A DNA stretch of 64,000 nt, taken from positions 26,738,205 through 26,802,204 of the forward strand of contig CM046850.1 in NCBI GenBank assembly GCA_025618425.1. The letters run 5' to 3'. Position numbers and translations under genes: made by a program. The notes beneath the pieces were generated by a model, which saw nothing but the letters and a program-made list of their open reading frames with translations, had not been told where the DNA came from and ran no database searches. This DNA comes from Heliocidaris tuberculata (lineage: Eukaryota > Echinodermata > Echinoidea > Camarodonta > Echinometridae). Of the stretch, positions 55,403 through 64,000 are shown one piece after another; position 1 is the first letter of the stretch; each line of letters begins with the position of its first letter.

Positions 55403-55850
55403 TACGAAGGGAAACATTAAAAGAATTGTGATCGTACAGTTTTCTAATTTTAGACTTAGTCTAGATCTCACTTTACATTGCCTAATTAATTTAGCTTTGA
55501 CGTAATGTTGGCGACTTTAGCTGTTAGTGTTAGGTTCCTAACTAGTCTATGACACAATTTTTGAGGGAGATTTAAGATTAGGTCTAGCCTAGCCTAGAGC
55601 TACCTGATATTTTTTTTTGTGTTGTGCCCGCTGGGGGCCTTAATTAGACCTCGACAAGGGGTGATAGCTTTTTCAATCTTAATAATTGTGAGTGTGTATG
55701 ATATTTGACAGCCATTTTCCCTGCTATTCTGTGATAACCATTATTCATTAACTGACGATTTACGACGCGAAGTGAGTTTTGGACTCTATTTTTGGACTAG
55801 GTCTAGGTCTAGTTTATCTTACTCATTAGGTTACAACCTGAATCTTTACC

Positions 55851-56768
55851 ATGTCAGTCGCAGGCAAAGATTCCCCAGATACGGCAGGCCCACTTGGTAC
55901 TGCTGGCGATAATGCTGACCCCACGCAGGTAATGGGCCACTTGAACATCAAGTTGCCCCCTTTTTGGCCGTCAGACCCCGAGATCTGGTTCGTGCAAATT
56001 GAAGCTCAATTTAATACCAAAAGAATCACACATTCCAAAACTAAATTCATGCATGTAGTGTCGGCCTTGCAGCCGGAATTAGCTCAGGAGGTGCGGGACC
56101 TGCTGCTCGCGCCCCCACCCGAGAAGCCTTACGAGACACTTAAGCTAGAATTGATTAGACGAACATCAGAGTCCGAACAGAGGCGACTCCATCTCCTCTT
56201 AACAGAAGAGGAGTTAGGAGATAGAAAGCCAAGCCAGCTACTTAGGAAGATGCAGCAGCTGCTGGGAGAGCGAAAGTTGGGTAAAGGAATTTTGAAACAG
56301 CTGTTTGTACAAAGATTGCCTTCGAATGTTCAATTAATACTAGCCACGGCTAGCAGCGCGCTATCAGATGAACAAGTGGCAGAGCTAGCGGACCGCGTTA
56401 TGGAGGTGCCCATGCCAGCGGTTCAGAGTACGCAAGTGCCGCCCCCTGTCGCATCTACTTCTAGCCCAGTGATTGAATCAGCTATTTCAGACTTGAAGGC
56501 TGAGATAGCCCGCCTTGCTAAGCAAGTGCGTTCCCTGCAGGGGCAGATTCGCGAGCGTAGTCGCAGCCCCAGTGTCCGCCGGCGGGCCACAGGCGGAAGC
56601 CAGGCTAACCCGCAGCCAGCACCGAGCAACGACAGCACCCCCGCCGCCGGGGCAGAATCAGGAACAGATATGTGCTGGTACCATCTGTCCTTCGGCAAGA
56701 ATGCGCACAAGTGTAGGCCGCCATGTTCTTTCGAACAAATCTCGGGCTCGGTTTCGGGAAACGCATAG
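55851..56768 (+). CDS. gag: Gag polyprotein, gypsy copy 2
   Basis: 305 residues, same layout and CHCC knuckle as copy 1, with a few replacements (D to E in the GDRKLG stretch, I to V in DRIMEV, A to T and P to Q in the Arg-rich tail). The frame is intact. Confidence 0.92.
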   Translation: MSVAGKDSPDTAGPLGTAGDNADPTQVMGHLNIKLPPFWPSDPEIWFVQIEAQFNTKRITHSKTKFMHVVSALQPELAQEVRDLLLAPPPEKPYETLKLELIRRTSESEQRRLHLLLTEEELGDRKPSQLLRKMQQLLGERKLGKGILKQLFVQRLPSNVQLILATASSALSDEQVAELADRVMEVPMPAVQSTQVPPPVASTSSPVIESAISDLKAEIARLAKQVRSLQGQIRERSRSPSVRRRATGGSQANPQPAPSNDSTPAAGAESGTDMCWYHLSFGKNAHKCRPPCSFEQISGSVSGNA

Positions 56769-59700
56769 ACCAGCGGGTCTCGGCGGCCGTGCCCGTTGGT
56801 CAAGCTAGTGTAGGTCGTTTGTTTTATGTTACTGACCAAGTCACAGGCACTAGATTTCTTGTCGATACCGGTGCCGCAGTCAGCGTTTTGCCTCCGACAA
56901 GGGCGGAAAAGAAGCACGTGTCTTCGTTCGTTTTGCAAGCAGCAAATAAAACGCTCATCCGAACCTTCGGTCAGCGTTCACTGACCCTTCGTTTAGGCTT
57001 GCGCCGCGCTTTTCCTTGGATTTTTGTGTTAGCTGATGTTGCGCAGCCAATTATGGGCGCTGATTTTTTGCACCATTATGGACTCTTGGTGGATCTCCGC
57101 GCGTATCAACTTCGAGATTCCATCACGAGTTTGTCGGTTATAGGTGAGGCGTCAAACGAGATTTCTCTAGGCCTCACTTTTCCACACGGTCATCTCCCTG
57201 ATTCTGGGTATGACAAAATTCTTGCTGATTTTCCCGAAATCGCTCAGCCTATCTACAAAGATTGCCCCGTCAAGCATGATGTGACTCACCGCATAGTCAC
57301 TCAGGGGCCCCCGGTGTTTGCGCGTCCCAGGCGTTTGGCTCCGGACAAGCTACGCGTCGCTAAAGATGAGTTTGTCCATCTGTTAGAGTTAGGCATAGTG
57401 GAGGCCTCGGATAGCAGTTGGTCCTCGCCTTTACACATGGTCCCCAAGAAGTCGGGGGACTGGAGGCCGTGCGGGGACTACCGCGCGTTGAATCGAGTAA
57501 CTGTGCCTGACCGGTACCCTATTCCTCATTTGCATGATTTTGCAATACAGCTGCATGGTAAGCATGTTTTCTCAAAGATAGATCTAGTGCGCGCTTATCA
57601 CCAGATTCCTGTACATCCGGAAGATGTGCATAAGACTGCAATTACAACGCCGTTTGGCCTATTTCATTTCGCCCGTATGCCCTTTGGGTTGCGGAATGCG
57701 GCTCAGACTTTTCAGCGTTTTATCGACATGGTGGTACGCGATTTGCCTTTCGTCTACGCTTACATAGACGATCTCCTCGTCGCAAGCGAAGATGACAAGC
57801 AACATAAAGTTCATCTTCGCCAGCTTTTCGCGCGATTATCCGAGTTTGGTGTTGTGATCAATCCCGCGAAATGCCAGTTTGGCGCGACATCCCTAGACTT
57901 TCTCGGGCACCACGTTAGCGATCGGGGCATTGCCCCTCTCGAAGAGAAAGTCACTGCGGTTCGCAATTTTCCCAAGCCTTCCACATTGCGTCAGCTCCGT
58001 GGCTTCCTGGGCCTCGTCAATTTTTATCGACGTTTCTTGCCCAGCTGTGCGGCATTGCTTGCTCCTCTCACCGACATGTTGCGCAGTAAGCCCAAGCGTT
58101 CCCGTAAGCCCTTAATATGGACTCCGGAGGGTGAAACCGCTTTCACTGACATGAAGAACGCTCTTGCTAATGCTACTTTGCTCACTCACCCATCGTCTGA
58201 TCTACCGACCAGCCTGGCGGTAGACGCCTCAGATGCCGCTGTGGGTGGGGTGTTGCAACAACTCTCACAGGGAGTTTGGCGCCCTGTAGCTTTCTTTTCT
58301 CGTCGGCTGAAGCCCTCAGAATCGCGCTACAGCACTTTTGGACGCGAGTTACTTGCCATCTACCTCGCTATCAAGCATTTCAGACATTTTCTAGAAGGGC
58401 GCGATTTTTGTATTTTCACCGACCACAAGCCGCTCACTTTCGCATTGAATTCGTGCCCTGATCGTCACTCCCCGCGGGAGGCTAGACATCTTGATTATGT
58501 ATCGCAGTTCACGTCTGATATTCGTCATATTCAGGGTCGTGACAATACTGTTGCTGATGCATTATCTCGCACAGATGTAGCGTCAATTCGGGCTACTCCG
58601 TCCGTAGACCAGCGCAGCATAGCCGCAGACCAGCAGCATGACGAGGAATTAGCTTCATTGCTAAATGACACTTCCTCACTTGACTTTGAGAAGATTCTCC
58701 TTCCCGAGGGAGATGCTTACATTTGGTGTGACATGACTACCGGCTGTCCGCGCCCATTTGTACCGTCCAAGCACCGCCGCGATGTGTTTGATGCTTTGCA
58801 TAGTTTGTCACACCCGGGATTAGGGCTTCGCAAAAGATGGTGACTTCTCGTTTCGTATGGCCCGGTATAAACAGAGATGTCCGGGAGTGGGCCCGTACAT
58901 GTTTACATTGTCAGCGCGCCAAAGTGCAGCGTCATGTTCATGCACCTCTTGGCACTTTTGCTAATCCAGATGCCCGTTTCGCACACGTACACATAGATTT
59001 GGTAGGTCCTTTGCCCCCTTCGAAAGGCTGTGTGTATTTATTGACTTGTGTTGACAGATTTACTAGATGGCCCGAGGCCATTCCTACCCCCGACGCTACT
59101 GCGGAGACTGTCGCCACAGCTCTCGTTGAGCATTGGGTCTCCCGCTTTGGCACGCCGTCTACTATCACTCATGATCGCGGCCCCCAATTCCAATCCGCTT
59201 TGTTCACGGCTTTAACTAACCTTCTTGGCAGCCGTTCAATCTCCACCACGGCCTATCATCCTCAGGCCAACGGTATGGTAGAGCGTTTTCACCGGCAACT
59301 CAAGGCCTCATTAAAGGCCCAGCCGGACCCCAGTCGTTGGCGAGAGCTTTTGCCCTTAGTTTTGCTGGGCATTCGCGCTTCCGTCAAGGAGGACCTGGGG
59401 TGCTCCTCGTCAGAGCTCGTCTACGGGACTGCTCTCCGTTTACCCGGGCAGCTGCTGGTGCCCGCCCCACAGCAGGGGGCTGACCCCGCTGATTATGTGC
59501 AGCGCCTCAGGCGGCACATGAGCGCTCTCTCTCCCAACGGGACGCGCCCGCAGGCACGCTCTGGTTTTGTCCATCAGTCCTTGGATACATGTACTCATGT
59601 TTTCCTCCGTCATGACGCGGTTTCCAAACCATTGCAAACCCCCTATTCGGGCCCCTACAAAGTACTGCGGCGTACCCCTAAGTACTTTGTTATCAGTAAG

Positions 59701-59997
59701 AGTGATAAGCCTGCTACCGTTAGCATTGATCGTCTTAAGCCTGCATTTCTTGACAGTGCTTTGCAAGTGCAGCCGGTGCCTAAGACTGCAGCAGCTAAGC
59801 AGCTGGGGAATGATAGCAAGATTCCCCCTTCGCAGACGCCTCCCCGTCCCCCTCCCTCGCGCCCTGCTGGGAGCGCTCCTCCAAGCGAGTTTTCGTCCCC
59901 TGGCCCCGTTCGCATCACACGCTCAGGACGCCATGTCCACTGGCCTAAGCGTTTTGTCCAAGTTATTGAATATGTCGCAAGGTACAGCGGTGTTTAG
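56723..59997 (+). pseudogene. pol: Pol polyprotein, gypsy copy 2, 1-nt deletion in integrase
   Basis: Same as copy 1 up to the integrase zinc region, where CACACCCCGGG of copy 1 is CACACCCGGG (about 58811-58816). The loss of one C shifts the frame to a stop at 58841-58843, and the remainder continues in another frame from 58837. Protease, RT and RNase H stay in the first part; the integrase core is cut off. RT here has the family-typical [10 protein letters not shown]-to-R change lies near the C-terminus. Confidence 0.95.
56756..56801 (+). promoter_or_regulatory. -1 ribosomal frameshift signal, copy 2
   Basis: GGGAAAC at 56756-56762 and the same stem arms at 56768-56777 and 56792-56801. Confidence 0.87.
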
Positions 59998-60689
59998 TGG
60001 TGATTGTATATTGTACATAATGTATTTTGTTCGTTAAACGGGCTCATTTTCTCTATATGTCATCGATACATTTAGGCTTATTTTGGGCCTGGACTTACAC
60101 TCGTTCAGGGTGTTGGAATTTTGCATTTTGCTCTTGTAACTTTATAGATTTGTCATGAATTAGGTCTTGACACCGGAATTTCCAATTCCTTTAATTTAGT
60201 CACACGCTGTCAGGTATTATACACACATAAATCCTACTGGCTATTGCCTATTATGAATGTAGACTATTGTGATTTTTTTATATAAAATGATATTGTGCTT
60301 GTAAATATGAACTGCATTATGTGCAGAATGTGCCTGCTGACGAGCTACGTATATGTACTATTTACTATGTCAGGTTTTGTTTGGAATTTGTGCATTTGTG
60401 CATATTTTCAAGGGAAATTGGCTAGGTATGTCACGTTTTCTCTACCGTATACATTTCATCGTTTGGCAAATAGCCTTCACTTAAATTGGGGGATTGACAA
60501 TTGCTGCGCGGATTCTTTGTTTCTTTCAAATAGTGCCTTTGTCAGCTTGGCATATTTCGGGTTTGTTATAGCTTATAATATAGAGATATTTGGAAGATAT
60601 GCGAGATTGCAGTTTTTAATTCAGTGAAATTGCTGTATATATTGCATTATGTGTATTTTCGCCCCTCGGAGCTTACGCAGCTCGGGTCT

Positions 60690-60702
60690 ACGGGGGGGTT
60701 AG
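60690..60702 (+). promoter_or_regulatory. Polypurine tract, copy 2
   Basis: ACGGGGGGGTTAG directly before LTR 3. Confidence 0.7.
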
Positions 60703-62217
60703 TGTAGCAGCTCTACGTCAGCTGGTATTTTTAATCATTTTTTTCGTCTAATGAACTTTTTCAGAAAGTGCGTATCATTTTCCCCAGGGAATCGTTTCGC
60801 GGCAGCAGCCACCTTGTTTGTAAACATTAAATTTTTCCTACGGGCACGTGCTTTGCTGGCCCGCGTCGACCGTGGAGGTCCACGTGCGTTTTTGGTCACG
60901 CCCTTTTGTTTTCGCCTATAGTGCGTCTTAACGGATGCGCGTATCCTGCTTTTTTCTTTGGCTTGTGCATTAGCGATACTATTCCTTGGTGTTTTTAATC
61001 AGTTTTTGTTATAATTTTATGCTTTTTATTCAATGATCATTTCATTGCATTGGAAAGTATTCTAATGTGTATAAAGAATTTTTATTATTTGTTCTTAATC
61101 TTATTGTAGATATTTTTGGTGGTAATCCAATTTCTTGTGTAAATAGATTTTTGGTCTCTATTTTAGCACAATTTTGTCCTACTGGGACATTTTTTCTCTT
61201 CTTAAGGGATTAGCCGTGATTGGTCAGTTTTATAGTGTTCTTATTGGTGCGTATTAGAACAATTTGATTGGGTAGAAGTCAAGCTTGTTAGGGAACTTTA
61301 GTCAGTCGCCTCTTAACCACCGGAGAGTGCGGACCTTTCAGTTTTTCCGTTACTCCCACGATCGATTTATCTATCGCCTTATTGGATTTATAAGGAATTT
61401 TATATATTTTAATTCGGGATCGAATTTCTGGCCTAGATTCTATCTGCATTCGAGCCATTCGAGACTTAGACTTATTACGTCTCTACATTATCAGCTGCTA
61501 GAACGATTTAACATCCCTAGATTTTTATCAGCGTTTATTTCGTCATCGAACTGAACTTTACTGGTCTAACTTCGTCACTGCAAATTCAACGTCATCGAAC
61601 TTTCATCGCCATCGACATCAACATCGACTTTGGTAACCTTTTCATCTTAGACTTACGTTTTCTGCATTATCAGCCACTAGAACAATTTAGCATCCCTACA
61701 TCAGCATTTATTTCGTCATCGAACTGAACTTTATCCACTTCGTCACTTCGACTTCGAATTCAGCGTCATCGAACTTTCATCGCCATTCGACATCAACATC
61801 GAGCTTTTAAGTTTTGTAGCCTTTTCACCAACCTTCGTCGATTCAGCATTATTGCACTTCATTAAACTTTTTCGAGCTTTAGACTACATCTTTTCATTCA
61901 ACGACATCACCAAGTCTTCTCGCGTAAGTCACTTGCAGCCAGCATTTCTTTTAGATCTTGAACTTTAATCTGAACTCAGAACTCTAGTCTAAATCAGCAG
62001 CAATTTTTTCACGGACTTTTAATTCCACCTTGTATCATTTTATTCATTTCGCCAGATCTAGATTCTTATAATAAAAAAGGAAAAAAGGGAATTTCTTTTG
62101 TTTTGGTATTTTAATTTATTGTCGGCATCAAAAACGTAGTCTTTATCTTCTTAGTTTTATTTTCACCATTCCTCAAATTTACATCCTTTCCCGACGACCA
62201 ATATTTTTTCCTTTAAA
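60703..62217 (+). mobile_element. Ty3/gypsy LTR 3 (1515 bp)
   Basis: Ends at CCTTTAAA, followed by GACC (62218-62221), the right copy of the target duplication (left copy 47036-47039). It has a 2-bp TA gain (GCCTATAGTGC) not found in LTRs 1 and 2. Confidence 0.95.
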
Positions 62218-62221
62218 GACC

Positions 62222-63032
62222 TTTTTGACACATAATTGTTCTTTTATTTATAAAAGCATACACGAGAAAATTATTTCTCCTTATCATTTGATCGCATTTG
62301 ATTTTCCGGCTCAAGATTTTCATAATCATGCATATTGACAATACATTTCTGAGGGATTTTTTTTCATAACGGACATAAAACATCGAAGTGAGTGATATTG
62401 AATTTAATAAAATCCAATAAATCCAAAGAGGCCTACATGCATTACATCTGCTTGGAAAGTGCACAAGATTTCTTTTTCTCGCTCAATCGGGTCGTCTAAA
62501 GGCCACCGCACACCTTACGATCGGTCTGCGATCTGATTTGTGAAATAAATCGCTATGACATTAAATATTGGCATTCTAGCAAATGAAATCTACACTATTC
62601 AGGTTCTGAAAAGTAATATGAATATACTAAACATAGGGTTTTGGTGAGCTGTCAGCTTTCTACCGTGAAGGGGAAAATTAGTTTCAAATCGTAGGCAGGG
62701 CTACGATTTTTGTGACGTCACTACGACTCGGAGCCGATTTCGCCATTCCACCGACTAGAAAACTTGGCAAAGGCCGTATTATCGATTTTACTATCTGCAT
62801 GACTGTTCATCAGACCCTCAATCAAAAATATTTTTTCGTTTTTAAATGATTTGTCAAATGATATTACATTTTCTTCTGAAATCGGATCGCAGACCAATCG
62901 TAAGGTGTGCGGTGGCCTTAATTGCCATCATTAAAAAGTTTGTTCAAGATACGGTACGGTGTGTAGGTACATATGTATATCGAGGTTGCGTTATAATGAA
63001 AATGAATGTGTGCTTGCACTTTCATTCAATCA
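62222..63032. repeat. Duplicated segment, locus 2 after gypsy pair
   Basis: Continues the match to 17200-17577, interrupted by the MITE 62500-62918. Homology ends at TTCATTCAATCAA; beyond this the two loci differ completely. Confidence 0.92.
62500..62918. mobile_element. 419-bp MITE with TAA duplication, copy 2
   Basis: Starts AGGCCACCGCACACCTTACG, ends in its mirror, TAA at 62497-62499 and 62919-62921; the single-TAA empty site is at 17466-17468. About 90% like 14429-14824, with a small insertion near 62800. Confidence 0.95.
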
Positions 63033-63265
63033 ACAGCTGCTGGCATTGCAATGGCGTGTTGTGGCAATGTTTACAACTAGTGTGACTGCTTTGTGAATAG
63101 AATTGACAACTTTCTGACGACGTTGGAAAGGTTGCTTATGCTGCAATGTCTCTCCTAGATACTAATGTATCAATTCTGGGTAAGTTTTTGATTGAAGAAT
63201 TCAAATGACTATTCTACTTTTACCACTGCTGGCGTTGATGCGAAATTATTCTACGGTACGATACG
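63033..63265. other. Unique sequence, no gene seen
   Basis: Right of the duplication edge; short frames only. Confidence 0.5.
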
Positions 63266-63661
63266 GGTCCTACTAAAAGCCGCCAACAGCAGCCAACAGC
63301 AGCCAACAGTATATAGTGGTTGATCCAAGACACGGTAATCGATTTACCAAAAGCCGCCAAGAGCCGCCAAGAGTCCGATCTACTAAAAGCCGCCAACAAC
63401 CACTTATCCAATGAACAAGGTTATAATATAACCATATCGATCATTTATTTTTTATAATTTTATTCTTTTGCTGATTTTAGGCCCTAAAATAACTTATTTT
63501 TTACTGATTTCGTACCATAATATTCAGAATAGCCTTAGCAATATTTAAGCCTTTAAGGAGCGTTTTGGTTGTTTCTTGGCTGCTCTGGGATTTGTTTTCG
63601 GCTAGTTTTCAACTCTGCTGTTGGCGGCTGTTGGCTGCTGTTGGCTGCTTTTAGTAGGACC
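63266..63661. mobile_element. 396-bp inverted-repeat element with CAACAGC-repeat ends
   Basis: GGTCCTACTAAAAGCCGCCA at the left is mirrored by GCTTTTAGTAGGACC at the right; both ends continue into runs of GCCAACAGCAGCCAACAG or its mirror. Inner partial copies occur at 63339-63402. The outer flanks GTACGATACG and GTACGGTACC look like a decayed 8-10-bp duplication. Confidence 0.75.
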
Positions 63662-64000
63662 GTACGGTACCACTACCGGACGGGTACCGCGGTACCGTGC
63701 TGCAACTGCGAATACGGTATTGTGCAATGTCAATGCCTGGCATGATGACGTGCATTGACATTGTCTACCAAAAATTTCATCTGAACGTATGGAAGTGGAT
63801 CCTATTACCGAACACTTTTCAGAAAAACAACCATAGGTCTAGCAAATGAAATATCAAATGAATATCTGTGAAACTTACATAATGAATGCTTAAAGGTAAT
63901 AGATACTTTTGGCACATGTTTGGGAAGCCCTCCAAAACTTTTCATCAGATTTCTTTTATTTTCCTGAATATTAATAAATACTAAAATAGCAGGGTAGACC
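63662..64000. other. Unique sequence, no gene seen
   Basis: Begins with short mirrored GTACGGTACC words, then AT-rich sequence to the window edge. Confidence 0.5.

Overview
This is a transposon-dominated animal nuclear window, most likely from a marine invertebrate and possibly an echinoderm. The reasons are the spliceosomal introns, the great density of inverted-repeat elements, a Penelope-like element, a tRNA-derived SINE, CR1/L2-like and other non-LTR fragments, and long poly-G/poly-C tracts. Species cannot be decided from sequence alone. Almost all longer open frames belong to mobile elements. One host gene can be supported: four + strand exons (4818-4917, 5775-5872, 9563-9738, 11440-11593) that join in compatible phases and encode a divergent ADF/cofilin-type actin-binding domain ending in a stop at 11591-11593.

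Layout. 1-5930 and 15964-17577 (locus 1) have a near-identical second copy at 41189-45600 and 45808-63032 (locus 2). Locus 2 keeps exons A and B of the cofilin-like gene but lacks the roughly 10 kb that carries exons C and D. It has gained several insertions whose empty sites survive in locus 1: a 498-bp TTAA-flanked inverted-repeat element (44122-44619), a 15.2-kb double Ty3/gypsy element (47040-62217) and a 419-bp TAA-flanked element (62500-62918). Locus 1 has instead expanded a 1.01-kb tandem array (1568-4180). The two loci may be a true duplication or two haplotypes placed in series by assembly.

17690-23760 is a nest. An old element with large imperfect inverted arms was entered by a 4.8-kb Penelope-like element (18840-23611) flanked by a 13-bp target duplication. 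The Penelope element has one inverted and two direct pseudo-LTRs, each with a hammerhead-ribozyme-like core. Its RT/GIY-YIG frame is broken three times.

23900-41640 holds hAT-like miniature elements with 8-bp duplications and poly-G/poly-C tracts, a non-LTR RT fragment (28083-29440) split by a 489-bp TTAA-flanked palindrome, a dead Tc1/mariner transposase (35841-36122), minisatellites, a 603-bp TA-flanked inverted-repeat element and a CR1/L2-like RT fragment (39865-41640, minus).

47036-62221 is a Ty3/gypsy element in the form LTR-gag-pol-LTR-gag-pol-LTR, with one 4-bp duplication around the whole. It has a tRNA-Trp primer site, a CHCC Gag knuckle and a textbook -1 frameshift signal (GGGAAAC, 5-nt spacer, 10-bp stem). 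The first gag-pol is open; the second has a 1-nt deletion in the integrase region.
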